A stretch of 64,000 nucleotides of DNA from NCBI GenBank assembly GCA_023974075.1, contig JAMFTG010000247.1:50001-114000 (forward strand), given 5' to 3'. The notes below the pieces were generated by a model that ran no database searches, was not told the origin of the DNA, and saw only the letters and a program-made list of their open reading frames with translations. Made by a program: the position numbers and the translations under genes. Shown in pieces: positions 10,925 to 22,162 of the stretch (position 1 is the stretch's first letter; each line of letters starts with the position of its first letter). Source of the DNA: Chaenocephalus aceratus (lineage: Eukaryota; Chordata; Actinopteri; Perciformes; Channichthyidae).

Positions 10925-11440
10925 AACAATAATAATATGAATACGTTTATTTAGTATAGCACGGAAAGAAAGTGCTTCACAAGAAACACCAAAGTTCAAA
11001 TGAAGACCACAGAAACATCAATACGATAACAACGTCATCCCACACATCTCAAGTAGAAACAAAAGCCAACGAAATATCAATTGACGTCTTGAAGCTGATC
11101 AGAGGCAGAGATATGCACGTATTCAAAGTCTCAAGAAAGTATCTTGAAGATGTTTTATGAAGGTCGAGACATCCAAAAAGGTGCACGCCAAAGATGACCG
11201 TTAAGATGCAATTGCGTGATTTTAAAAAGCCATGCGACCAACACCGAAACACGGAGATATCACCTGGGTATTCGGATGTGAAACAAAAGCCAATAAAACA
11301 AAGATGGGTCTCCAGTTGTTTTTTAAAGGCTTCTACAGGGACTGCATTTTCTCTCCATGCCTTCACTTGGTTTCAGTTTCACTCCGTCATTAATCACCCA
11401 GCGCTGACGGTTAGTGGTTTAGTGGCTGCTCTCTGGTAAA
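10925..11440. repeat. Possible dispersed repeat (A-rich retroposon type)
   Basis: The opening AATAATATGAATACGTTTATTTAGTATAGC followed by AAGTGCTTCACAAGAAACAC is like the start of the repeat at 1081. I read both as 3' ends of retroposons in antisense, but ends and class are uncertain. Confidence 0.35.
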
Positions 11441-11762
11441 TATATATATATATGAAACCTGAGGACGACACAGAGGAGTCCTCAGGTTCTCCTGATGTAC
11501 AGTTCCAGGTCACAGAGGCCACAGCCCTGCGATGATTAATGTCTGCCATTTCTCTCCAGTTCCTCTCCCTCCTCCCCCCCTCCCACTGCTCCGTGATGTT
11601 ACGTTCAAGAACGATCCGCGTCTTTTGAACAGCTCTTCGGGACGAACAAAGGGAATCGAGTCATACTTGGGGAGAGCCGTTCTTTTTATCGTTGGTTCAC
11701 TGCCGGCCATAAATCCACTCGCCTTCACGGGAACAGTGAAAAAGCTTGATTGTTTTCCCCAA
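11441..11762. other. Possible left part of a hAT-type remnant
   Basis: A 9-bp inverted repeat CCTGAGGAC...GTCCTCAGG lies at about 11457-11486. The segment 11595-11720 (CAGCTCTTCGGGACGAAC, GAGAGCCGTTC) resembles the GAACGGCTC-rich block at 12655-12745, so the two may be the ends of one disrupted hAT element. Confidence 0.3.
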
Positions 11763-11914
11763 GCGTATTCCGTGAAGACCCGCCCCTACTCTGATTGGTT
11801 AGGTTTAGGCAGGAGTGACTCTGATTGGTTAGGTTTAGGCACGAGGAGTGATATGTTATGGGTTAGGGTTAGCCAATCAGAGGCAGAGTAGGGGTGGGTC
11901 TTAACGGAATACGC
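11763..11914. mobile_element. Short 152-bp MITE
   Basis: The ends GCGTATTCCGTGAAGACCCG and GGGTCTTAACGGAATACGC are inverted repeats that extend to about 31 bp with two mismatches. Inside, CTCTGATTGGTTAGGTTTAG is tandemly duplicated. No coding capacity. Confidence 0.75.
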
Positions 11915-11948
11915 AGGAGAGAGAAGTCATAACAAGTGGTACGGGTAT

Positions 11949-12520
11949 CAGAGTCCTGCATCGGGTCGGCTACCCGGGTGACCCGCAAAAAAGGTGATTC
12001 GCGGGTGGTGAAAACGCTTTTTTCCGGGTTCGGTTCTGGGTAAAACAAAGATGATGCGGGTCGGGTCGCGGGTGTTGCATAATAAATATATTAAAATAAT
12101 AATAATTTAGTTTAATGTTTGAATCCTCAGACCATTATCCTAACCTCTGCAGCGCATCAATCTGCTGCTGAGCGCCACATTCAAAATGGCTGAGCTGAAG
12201 CTCTCTACGGAGGATACAGCATTTACAATAACACTTCCTCAAGAGCGAAACCCAGCGTCTGGAGGCTTTTGGTTCCTAGATGGAGTAAAGAACCAACATC
12301 CCACGCTTTTTGAGACAAATATGCAACTGCGTGTGTTAATAATTGCATGTTTTCACTGCTCATATAGCCTACAGTATATGCGGGTTCGGGTCGCGTTGCG
12401 GATCTTGTGCCGACGGGTCGGGTTACGGAACTAATTGGCAATATGTGCGGGTAGCGGGGCGGGTTCGGTATTGCGGGGCGGGAGCGGGTCTTGACAATCA
12501 GACCCGTGCAGGACTTCCTG
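11949..12520. mobile_element. hAT-like MITE with GGGTC-rich ends
   Basis: The left end is CAGAGTCCTGCATCGGGTC. The right end reads GACCCGTGCAGGACTTCCTG. The ends are imperfect inverted repeats, and both flanking regions are rich in CGGGTC. A clear 8-bp target duplication is not visible, so the hAT label rests on the CAG...CTG ends. Confidence 0.5.
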
Positions 12521-12745
12521 CATCAAGTCAAACACGAAAACGCAGCAGCATTTCAATGCACCTCAACAAAATCATAGGCAATGATAAAGCAGAGTGCAAC
12601 ATTTGTAAAGCCAACATATCATTTAAAGCGGGGTCAAGAAATAATCTCCACGGCCTCTTTGAACGGCTCTTTGAACGGCTCTTTTGAACGGCTCTTTGAA
12701 CGGCTCCCTTCACAGAGCCGTATTCCCATCACTCCCCGCTGCTCG
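12521..12745 (+). pseudogene. hAT transposase remnant: BED-type zinc finger
   Basis: Translation from about 12553 gives MHLNKIIGNDKAECNICKA and then a Asn-Asn-Leu-His segment. This fits a BED finger, with the CxxC encoded at 12595-12606 and a downstream NNLH where a His-rich zinc ligand belongs. BED fingers are the DNA-binding N-terminus of many hAT transposases. It is followed by four GAACGGCTCTTT-type repeats and CCCATCACT, which look like a hAT terminal region. The catalytic part is absent. Confidence 0.6.
12655..12710. repeat. 13-14-bp tandem repeat
   Basis: About four copies of the GAACGGCTCTTT unit, next to the BED-finger remnant. Confidence 0.85.
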
Positions 12746-12885
12746 GTGAGGGGCGACAGAGGAGATGTCCAGCCTCGCCAACAGCCCCAGGATCAGGTGT
12801 CGGGCTATTATCGCCACATGTGGGCCGACTGCTTTAACATGTGTTCCATGCATCACTGGGTGAGAGGGTAAGCTGTGGGGGAATA

Positions 12886-13479
12886 CAGTGGCGGCTGGTG
12901 GAAAATATGTTTGGTGGGGCTATGGAAATAGGGACTAAACCATACTAAGGCGGTCCGGGGGGGATCCTCCCCCGGAAGACATTTTTGAGAAATGACCGCT
13001 TAAATTATCTGGTGATGTACGAGGGGGGGGGGGGGGGGGGACAAATTGAGGCTTAACAATATGAGATAATCCATAATCTTCAGTGTGGTTAGCTATGAAT
13101 CTTCCAAAACGGTGCAACAGACCGTAGGCCCACACACACTGCAGAACACTGGTGCGTGTGTGTGTGTGTCATACTTGTCAACCCTGCTGCTGCTGCTCTG
13201 GCTGAGGGCTCTTTCCTACCGCCCAGACGAGAGAGGGTAATGATGCACACTGCGGCCAGGCAGGAAACATGTGACTTATCAGTAACTTTAGACTTCGTAA
13301 AACAATTTAAAACGAGATTTTATTGTAGATTATACATTTTACTGATACCAACTATATAATATGTACCTTGTTCATTAAAAATAAAAATAAAACAATTATT
13401 TTTTATTTTGAATGACAATCAAACATGTGGGAAGAGGGTGGGCGGCGCCCCTAGCGCCCCTATGGGCCGGCCGCCACTG
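12886..13479. mobile_element. hAT-type MITE with perfect 8-bp target duplication
   Basis: The ends are CAGTGGCGGCTGGTG and, inverted, CAGTGGCGGCCGGCC (13 of 15 match). The 8-bp GGGGAATA flanks both sides exactly, at 12878-12885 and 13480-13487. CAGTG ends plus an 8-bp duplication are diagnostic for hAT. The interior has an 18-bp polyG run at about 13022 and no transposase. Confidence 0.9.
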
Positions 13480-13499
13480 GGGGAATATTACAGCAGTCC

Positions 13500-13620
13500 A
13501 GGAGAGTCCATTTGATTTATAAAGCCCGATATCACAAATCACACATTTACCCTGAGGGGATTTCCCAGCTGTGCAGCAGACAGAAGCCACAAACGAGCTT
13601 TACCAGGGAGAAGCATGAAG
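13500..13620 (-). repeat. Possible antisense LINE 3'-end fragment
   Basis: TTTATAAAGCCCGATATCACAAAT resembles the TTTATAGCCCAATATCACAAAT-like sequence at 17625, which belongs to the LINE B family 3' end in antisense. The rest diverges. Confidence 0.4.
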
Positions 13621-14304
13621 AAACCGCAGGAGGAGCCGCAGCAGAGGAGGAGGTTGTTTACAGAAAATACCAAATAACAGCAACATGACTTTGTAAACAT
13701 ATATGAAGATCGTGCATAAGGGAATCAAAGCCAAAATAAGAAAAGGACATGAAATAGATGTTGTACAAAAAAGACTAAAAATAGCTAAATGGCTTTCAAG
13801 ATTCAAGGGTTTTGCACAGCAGCTATTATGTCAATGAAAGTTTGAGGTCCCAAGCTCCTCCAACAATGCAACATATTATATAAACATCAACAAAATGGTG
13901 CAAGAAGAAACAGGATATATTAGAATACAATAGTGCAGGTTACGTTGCAAGAACAGTCTGAAAGTAAAGCAGATGAAGTTAACAGATGAAATAAATACAA
14001 TCAGCTAAATGTAGAAAGTAAATGCAGGGTTCTACGTACATGTAAATATAATAACATATACAAGAACAGAATGTTAGATTAAATATCGTGAACATATATG
14101 AAGATCGTGGATCAGGGAGGACCTCCAGCAACTTCCTGTACTAAAGACACTGTGTCAGTGAAAGAAAACAGAGCAGCAGATATAAAAACAGAGAAGTGAT
14201 AAAAGATTGAGAAAATAATGACGTTAGAATGAGAAGGAAATTAATTAGTTGTTTCGTGTGTTATCAGGTGTACTGCGTGTTTCATGTTTAGCGCGTAAGA
14301 ACCA
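13621..14304. other. Unassigned AT-rich sequence with a short direct repeat
   Basis: The motif AACATATATGAAGATCGTG occurs twice, near 13696 and 14091. No gene is recognised. Confidence 0.4.
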
Positions 14305-15530
14305 TAGACTGTATATATAAATGGACGTAGTGTCCGTGACGTCACCCATAGGATTCTGCGCCGTGAAGCCCTTAGTGGGCGGAGTCGGCCACTAACGGCT
14401 CGACTGTGACGTCAGAGTCTAATCCCGCCTGCTCCAAATAAGGGCAAAGAGGCGGAGCCGAGGCGGGACCTGCTGCCTCCGAACTGGAAGTAAACAGAGC
14501 TAGCTCATGCTACGAAGCTAAGCTAACATGAAATACATGCATACCAAGTTACTGCTAACAGTGTCGTTCCCCTATATAAACGTTACATTCATAATCAAAC
14601 GAGACAATCTGCAAGAGAATTAGCTATATTTTGTTACTCTTAATGCTTGTCATTCACACGTTGAGAAAAGAAGGACTCCACCGCCCGGACCTAACGGAGC
14701 CGCAGGGGGCTAGCTTCGGGACGCCGGCTGGAGCTAGCCCCCTGCGGCTCCGTTAGCTCCGGCGGCCACCACTGGGATAATTGGGTCCCCTTGCTCCGGT
14801 TTAGCATTATGGGCGTCATAGCCATAGACTATAAAAGTCTTACCCAAGGCTGAATCATAGACTACAATGTATATGTATGCATAAAGGGTTACGTCCTTAG
14901 CTGGCTAATAAGTAACAAGCTAAGCTACCAAGCACACAAACACCTGCGAACGGGGTTAACATGTATAATATTATCATTTTAGACTTCTTGGAAGTTCTGT
15001 TAGTACATTCAAGCGCACAGCACGACATTGTAATTGTCTGGTATTTGTAACAATATTCCCTAAAAGGCACAATCACCACGAACACGGCTAAAGCTAAAGG
15101 GTCCAGGACAGTACTATGACTAACTAACGTTGTAGCCTCTATGGTTGTAGCCTAGCAGAGTGGACAAGTTGCTGTTAGCTGACAGTGAGGCGTGTACGTG
15201 TCCATCAACGTGACCACGCCCTAATTTATGCAAAAACTTTAAGACCTAATATAAATAAAAGGGTCGTGTTAGAAAACAATTCACTCACAGATTCATAATC
15301 ATGAAGGTGGAATCTAACTATATCGATAATAATATTTATTGCATCCATGGGTAGAAACGTGTTTTTTTCTGCTGTAAAGTTGGGAATTTTAACATGGGGG
15401 TCTATGGAAATTGCTCCTTTCTGCAGCCAGTCCCTAGCGGCCCATGTATGAACTGCAGTGTGTGGCACTTCCGTATTGGCGTCCCGGCTCTTCCCCAGAG
15501 TTTGCCGCTTGGTAAGAACCCACGCTGGCA
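14305..15530. repeat. Common fish dispersed repeat ('CATAGACTGTATATA' family)
   Basis: The left end has CATAGACTGTATATATAAAT followed by GTGTCCGTGACGTCACCCAT. The right part has AAGTTGGGAATTTTAACATG and GGGGGTCTATGGAAATTGCT. I recognise both as parts of a high-copy teleost repeat that was probably once a DNA element. Further CATAGACT motifs at 14822 and 14859 suggest nested or fragmented copies. No coding capacity. Confidence 0.6.
14691..14756. repeat. Perfect 25-bp inverted repeat (hairpin)
   Basis: The arms at 14691-14715 and 14732-14756 (CTAACGGAGCCGCAGGGGGC...) are perfectly complementary over 25 bp around a 16-nt loop. The stem is GC-rich. Confidence 0.95.
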
Positions 15531-17385
15531 CAGATGTTACATGACATTTAAACGTTCTGGAAAGTTCCTTTTACAGCTTTAGCCTTTTTTTGACTTCATG
15601 AAGTCATGTGATGTTGTGTTCCCATGTCCACTGTAACTAGTGATAACTGTGTTCGTTATTCTCGCGTCCAGGAGAGAAGCTTTAGAAAAGGAGACTAAAC
15701 GGAGTCTCTGAAAAGTTTCAAATGGTTACTTTAATTAATAAAGGCGCAGTAGTGTTACAAGCAGAATATTGTTCAGTGAGGAGAGAAAGGCTGCAGCTTC
15801 CTCTCGCACTGGTCGGCCGTGGAGAAGAGAGCCCACAACCATTCGTCCTTCCCGCTTGCTGGCTGTTTGCTCCTCCTCTCTGGGGGCTGTGGGGACGTAG
15901 GAGACTTCCCCCTCGGTCTTCTGTGTCCGATATTGCGTTAAACGGAGGATTTCGACATTTCACATTCATCGTATAACTCGACACGCCTCTTCTCCTCCTA
16001 ATCTCTTCATGACTTTCATCTAAATACATTTCAAACGCTGAAATCAATACTCTAAAAAATACAGGAAATACTTCACAGCATTTTGGTTTCCGGTAGTTCC
16101 GGATGTTGTCACATGCTACCCACGTCTGTAAACAATAACGTATTTAAATAAACGGTACCTTCATTTAATATTCAGCAATAATAATCTCTTGGTTCAATTA
16201 GTTGAGTTAAATCAGTAGGTTTCACTGTGCATCACTCCATGTAATTTCGCTGCTAAATTCACATCTATAGGAAATGGTATATTAGCCACATGCTAAATGC
16301 TAACCGGAGATGAAGGATTTTCAGAATAAAAGCTTAGTATTGAGAACTTCCGGTTTTTTCCAGAATAAAATAGCATTTAAACTGACGGTATGTTTAAGCT
16401 ACTTTGTGCTATCAAACATTGATTTTAATTTCTAACACTAGCTGCATTTCAAAAGCTTGTTTTTTGTTGCTTAAGATTCAAGACATGTACGAATTATAAT
16501 GTTTGTCCTTTATTACATTTAACTTGTTGTGAAAACATTTATTGATCAAATTGATATGAAACAAATAAGATAAATATCGCTGTGATATTCATATTTTGTT
16601 GTTATAGATCTGGAATATGAAAAAAATGTATTCATAAGAAAACCTCTGTGTCTCGTGTGCACTGACGTCTCTCTTTCTAACGTCCCTAAATGTCCCTCTT
16701 CGTGTACAATCCTCAGTGATAACAAAGCAATCGTGTTTTAGTCTCAAGTAAAGTCAACCCCATCATCCATCAAAGGATAACAGGGAGGGAGTTGGAAGCT
16801 GAGTTTGTCAAATTTCAGACCACATTTTAAAAGAGAAAACAGTCTGATGATATTAGTGAGCTGCGAGTCGAGCTGTACGGTCGTTAGCGTAACGTTTTAC
16901 TTCCGGGGGAAACATTTTAATGTCGGTTGTATTTCATCTGTTTCCGTTTCTCTTGATGTAAGACCCCATCAAGAAGAGTGACATGTGCTCTTGAGATACA
17001 TGGCTCCTTACAAGCTGCAGATTGACGAGCTTGATGTAACGCCGGTTCACCTTCTCTTCTCCCTTTACACCATGTTCCCTGAGACCAGTTAAGTCTCCAT
17101 CTGTGTTTCTGTAAGATCTACTCCACCTTTGTTGGTCATGGTTTCACAATGGACTCATCAATTCAAGCGTGGTGGTGGATCGCAAACCTTAGACACTCAA
17201 GAAGTAACAAGACATAACAAGATAGAAACACAGACACGCTGCTGGTTGAATAAATCATGATATCGTAGTACAACAGTATAAGAGCCAGAATACTGGCGTC
17301 AAGTCCACCAAGAGTATGTTAAGAATAACAGAATCTCACAGGTTATACACTTCCTTTTAGTTTACACAGTTACACATGTTTTTAT
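15531..17385. other. Unassigned intergenic sequence
   Basis: About 1.85 kb without a recognisable gene or element end. A 14-bp palindrome GACTTCATGAAGTC lies near 15592. Confidence 0.4.
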
Positions 17386-17571
17386 TTAATTTTTTTTTTT
17401 AGTCAATTTATTGAACATGTCAGAAACAAAACATACAATAATAATAATAATAATATATATATATATATATATTCTTCTTTCTCACTCATAATAATACTTA
17501 TAAGAAAGTACAAAAAAAAAAAAAAATGTTATACTGTAAGACCCTCAATAACATGCTGCAAACAGACATTC
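17386..17571. repeat. T-rich, (ATA)n/(AT)n and A-rich low-complexity sequence
   Basis: A polyT run, an (ATA)n to (AT)n tract at about 17441-17471 and a polyA run near 17512-17525. Confidence 0.85.

Positions 17572-17620
<49 letters not shown>
17572..17620. repeat. (AATC)n microsatellite at a LINE tail
   Basis: About twelve CAAT/ATCA units correspond to the (TTGA)n 3' tail of the antisense LINE. Confidence 0.95.
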
Positions 17621-17621
<1 letters not shown>

Positions 17622-17707
17622 GTTTATTTATAGCCCAATATCACAAATGTTACATTTGTCTCAGTGGTCTTCACAGTGTGTACAGAATATCAGTATGACA
17701 ATACGAC

Positions 17708-18567
17708 ACCCTCTGTCCTTAGACCCTCTGTCCTTGGACCCTCTGTCCTTAGACCCTCTGTCCTTAGACCCTCTGTCCTCAGACCCTCTGTCCTCAGACC
17801 CTCTGTCCTTAGACCCTCTGTCCTCAGACCATCTGTCCTTAGACCCTCTGTCCTCAGAACCTCTGTCCTCAGAACCTCTGTCCTTAGACCCTCTGTCCTC
17901 AGACCCTCTGTCCTTAGACCCTCTGTCCTTAGACCCTCTGTCCTTAGACCCTCTGTCCTCAGACCCTCTGTCCTCAGACCCTCTGTCCTCAGACCCTCTG
18001 TCCTCAGACCCTCTGTCCTTAGACCCTCTGTCCTCAGACCCTCTGTCCTCAGACCCTCTGTCCTTAGACCCTCTGTCCTTAGACCCTCTGTCCTCAGACC
18101 CTCTGTCCTCAGACCCTCTGTCCTTAGACCCTCTGTGCTTAGACCCTCTGTCCTCAGACCCTCTGTCCTCAGACCCTCTGTCCTTAGACCCTCTGTCCTC
18201 AGACCCTCTGTCCTTAGAGCCTCTGTCCTCAGACCCGCTGTCCTTAGACCCTCTGTCCTTAGACCCTCTATCCTTAGACCCTCTGTCCTCAGACCCTCTG
18301 TCCTTAGACCCTCTGTCCTCAGACCCTCTGTCCTCAGACCCTCTGTCCTCAGACCCTCTGTCCTTAGACCCTCTGTCCTCAGACCCTCTGTCCTCAGACC
18401 CTCTGTCCTTAGACCCTCTGTCCTCAGACCCTCTGTCCTTAGACCCTCTGTCCTCAGACCCTCTGTCCTTAGACCCTCTGTCCTTAGACCCTCTATCCTT
18501 AGACCCTCTGTCCTCAGACCCTCTGTCCTTAGACCCTCTGTCCTTAGACCCTCTGTCCTCAGACCCT
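17708..18567. repeat. 15-bp minisatellite, about 57 copies
   Basis: The unit is GACCCTCTGTCCTTA, with a common variant ending TCA. The unit is a multiple of three and has no stop in several frames, giving spurious open frames of over 300 codons on both strands (Asp-Pro-Leu-Ser-Leu/Ser; Leu-Arg-Pro-Ser-Val). A rare TATCC variant at 18270 recurs at 18495, exactly 15 units later, showing a 225-bp block duplication. The flanks are LINE 3' UTR, where one or two units would be the seed. Confidence 0.95.
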
Positions 18568-18988
18568 CACATCGTACAAGGAAACACTTCCGGAGAAAAC
18601 CCACAGTTTAAAGGGAACATGGGAGAAACCTCGGGGAGAGCAGCAGAGGAGGGATCCCTCTCCCAGGACGGACAGACGTGCAATAGATGCCGTGTGTAAA
18701 TTGAAAAGATAATACATTTGCAACATAGGTAGTCCAGATGTTTGGAAATGAATGTGTGTATAATAGGAAGATGAATCCACGAGGATATCCATCCAGGACC
18801 GATGATCCAGGACCACAGCCACGACTCAAGATCCAGGGCTCGCGATCCAGGACACAGGACCGCAGGATCATCCATGACTCCGGATCCCGGCGTATATCGA
18901 CACCAAAAAGAAAGACATGTGGGGAAGCTGGGTTAATGGGAACATGAGAGGACACAGGTACAGACAGAGAGAAGGAAGAAGTAAGATG

Positions 18989-19574
18989 TCATGGTACTAA
19001 GGTCTCTTTAAATAAACTAAAGGATGAAACTCATGAGTATTTCTTACAACACATGATATATATAATATCGTCTTTGTCGAGGCCTCAAGAGATCTGCCAA
19101 ATTGTGCTAAATACCCAAGACGCTGGCCCTTTCCGACCCATCGGAGAAAGGCTGAATAAATAAATAAAGATAATGTTTGACTCCTGACCGCAGAGCCTCG
19201 TTCTTAATCTGAGCCCAGAAGGCTTTGACTTTTCCTGGCATTTACCATCACATTTTCACCTCATCAAACTGAAAAGGGCCCGGCTTTCAGTAATCAATAG
19301 CCGGTTAGTTCAACCTGCAGCAGAGGGCCAGTCAAAAGGAGCCATTCATCATTTCTGCAGGACAACCAGGCTTATGAAATGCATAGAAGAGCAGGTGCTG
19401 CGATTTCAATGCGGTGGTTGATACAATAAAGTGGGGCAGGAATGACCTTCTGTTCTGGAAGTCAAGGGTTTTATGAATGTGTTTTTGGTTGTTAGCCTGA
19501 AATAAGGTCTGTGGTTCATAAAATAGGTCAGTAAATACCACTGGTGAATTTAAATGAGATTACTAAACGTCATA
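18989..19574. other. Left flank of the 72-bp array
   Basis: No gene. The part at 19310-19430 is similar to 21437-21545 on the other side of the array, sharing CTGCAGGA-ACCAGGCTTAT and neighbouring words. Confidence 0.5.
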
Positions 19575-21288
19575 AAGCCCAACATTAGCCTCCTATAGCT
19601 TAGCGGAGGTGACGTGAAGTCATGTGACCGTGCTGTAGTTCCTTTATAGCCCAACATTAGCCTCCTTTAGCTTAGCGGTGGTGACGTGAAGTCATGTGAC
19701 CGTGCTGTAGTTCCTTTATAGCCCAACATTAGCCACCTTTAGCTTAGCGGTGGTGACATGAAGTCATGTGACCGTGCTGTAGTTCCTTTATAGCCCAACA
19801 TTAGCCGTATTTAGCTTAGCGGTGGTGACGTGAAGTCATGTGACCATGCTGTAGTTCCTTTATAGCCCAACATTAGCCGCCTTTAGCTTAGTGGTGGTGA
19901 CGTGAAGTCATGTGACCATGCTGTAGTTCCTTTATAGCCCAACATTAGCCGCCTTTAGCTTAGCGGTGGTGACGTGAAGTCATGTGACCGTGCTGTAGTT
20001 CCTTTATAGCCCAACATTAGCCACCTTTAGCTTAGCGGTGGTGACGTGAAGTCATGTGACCATGCTGTAGTTCCTTTATAGCCCAACATTAGCCGTATTT
20101 AGCTTAGCGGTGGTGACGTGAAGTCATGTGACCATGCTGTAGTTCCTTTATAGCCCAACATTAGCCGCCTTTAGCTTAGTGGTGGTGACGTGAAGTCATG
20201 TGACCATGCTGTAGTTCCTTTATAGCCCAACATTAGCCGCCTTTAGCTTAGTGGTGGTGACGTGAAGTCATGTGACCATGCTGTAGTTCCTTTATAGCCC
20301 AACATTAGCCGCCTTTAGCTTAGCGGTGGTGACGTGAAGTCATGTGACCGTGCTGTAGTTCCTTTATAGCCCAACATTAGCCACCTTTAGCTTAGCGGTG
20401 GTGACGTGAAGTCATGTGACCATGCTGTAGTTCCTTTATAGCCCAACATTAGCCGCCTTTAGCTTAGCGGTGGTGACGTGAAGTCATGTGACCGTGCTGT
20501 AGTTCCTTTATAGCCCAACATTAGCCTCCGTTAGCTTAGCGGTGGTGACGTGAAGTCATGTGACCGTGCTGTAGTTCCTTTATAGCCCAACATTAGCCTC
20601 CTTTAGCTTAGCGGTGGTGACGTGAAGTCATGTGACCATGCTGTAGTTCCTTTATAGCCCAACATTAGCCGCCTTTAGCTTAGCGGTGGTGACGTGAAGT
20701 CATGTGACCATGCTGTAGTTCCTTTATAGCCCAACATTAGCCGCCTTTAGCTTAGCGGTGGTGACGTGAAGTCATGTGACCGTGCTGTAGTTCCTTTATA
20801 GCCCAACATTAGCCGCCTTTAGCTTAGCGGTGGTGACGTGAAGTCATGTGACCGTGCTGTAGTTCCTTTATAGCCCAACATTAGCCGCCTTTAGCTTAGC
20901 GGTGGTGACGTGAAGTCATGTGACCGTGCTGTAGTTCCTTTATAGCCCAACATTAGCCTCTGTTAGCTTAGCGGTGGTGACGTAAAGTCATGTGACCGTG
21001 CTGTAGTTCCTTTATAGCCCGACATTAGCCTCCTTTAGCTTAGCGGTGGTGACGTGAAGTCATGTGACCGTGCTGTAGTTCCTTTATAGCCCAACATTAG
21101 CCTCCTATAGCTTAGCGGTGGTGACGTGAAGTCATGTGACCGTGCTGTAGTTCCTTTATAGCCCAACATTAGCCTCCTTTAGCTTAGCGGTGGTGACGTG
21201 AAGTCATGTGACCGTGCTGTAGTTCCTTTATAGCCCAACATTAGCCTCCTATAGCTTAGCGGAGGTGACGTGAAGTCATGTGACCGTG
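19575..21288. repeat. 72-bp satellite array, about 24 copies
   Basis: Each unit contains TAGCCCAACATTAGCC, TAGCTTAGCGG, GTGACGTGAAGTCATGTGAC and GCTGTAGTTCCTTTA. Variation is confined to a few sites: TCC/GCC/ACC/GTA after TTAGCC, GCGG or GTGG, and CCGTG or CCATG. Variant order shows higher-order blocks. The first and last units share the otherwise rare pair TCCTATAGC plus GGAGGTG. A 1.7-unit relative lies at 48383-48499. Confidence 0.95.
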
Positions 21289-21857
21289 CCGACAGTTTAG
21301 TGAGTGTTGATGAGGATCTGTGGGGACTGTCTGGCTCTGCATATGTCAACATTCTTCATTGTGTTCTCATGCAAATTGTATTTTATTTGTCTCTCTATGC
21401 TGCTCGGTTCGGATAAAATATGATGGTTTTGCAGACGATTGGTTCAACCTGTTGCAGAGGCTCAGCATGAATCTTTTCTGCAGGATGACCAGGCTTATAA
21501 AAGCAAGAAAAAGCTGCTATTTGAAAAGAATGGTTCATACAATTTCACAGTTTAAGATAAAGGGTACTTGTAGAAGAAAAGCAGTAGCATGCAGAGCTTC
21601 TTGCTCAGGTACATATATCAGCAGTTTGAAGTTACATCCCAGTAACAACCACATTACTGGCAGTTTTCCTCCACTTACTTCCATGTGGAGTGTCTGCAGC
21701 GGCTCGGCTGAAATAGAAAGAGCGACTCTTGACTCAAAATAAGGTTTTTGCTCAAAGACTATTTTGAAATGATTGTGTTGAGACCAAGGTGTGAAATGTT
21801 TGGTAGAAAATACAATTGAAAGACAAATGTTCGAGCTGTTTTTTGTTTTGATTACTA
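21289..21857. other. Right flank of the 72-bp array
   Basis: No gene. Position 21296-21385 resembles 30465-30560 (TTAGTGAGTRTTGATGAG, TGTCTGGCT, ATGCAAA), and 21437-21545 resembles the left flank at 19310-19430. These look like old non-coding duplicates. Confidence 0.45.
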
Positions 21858-22162
21858 CACTGAACAAAAATATAAACGCAGCACTTTTGTTTTTGCTCCC
21901 ATTTTTCATGAGATGAACTCAAAGATCTAAAACATGTTCTATCTACACAAAATAACCATTTCTCTCAAATATTGTTCACAAATCTGAAAGAATGTGTGAT
22001 AGTGAGCACTTCTCCTTTGCCGAGATAATCCATCCCACCTCACAGGGGTGGCATATCAAGATGCTGATTAGACAGCATGATTATTGCACAGGTGTGCCTT
22101 AGGCTGGCCACAATAAAAGGCCACTCTGAAACTGTGCAGTTCTGCTTTATTGGGGGGTCTGG

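Larger units (their letters stand above)
17572..18988 (-). mobile_element. LINE B family 3' end, antisense, with expanded minisatellite
   Basis: Read on the minus strand, 18988 down to about 18885 matches the LINE B 3' UTR at 45830-45945 (CTTACTTCTTCCTTCTCTCT, AACCCAGCTTCCCCACATGT). Position 17572-17640 matches its AATAAACATTGATTGAT end. The minus-strand tail is a (TTGA)n array at 17572-17620. This copy keeps roughly 300 bp that the 45.8-kb copy lacks, plus a large tandem expansion. It is 5'-truncated at about 18988. Confidence 0.8.

Noticed and set aside
11872..11880. Interstitial telomere (GGGTTAGGGTTAG)
   Set aside because: Only about two units, part of the inner sequence of a 152-bp MITE.
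17620..18699. Open frames over 300 codons on both strands
   Set aside because: Product of a 15-bp unit lacking stops. The frames end soon after the array.
19575..21288. CRISPR-like repeat-spacer pattern in the 72-bp array
   Set aside because: All 72 bp are conserved between units. Variation is a few fixed sites, not unique spacers.
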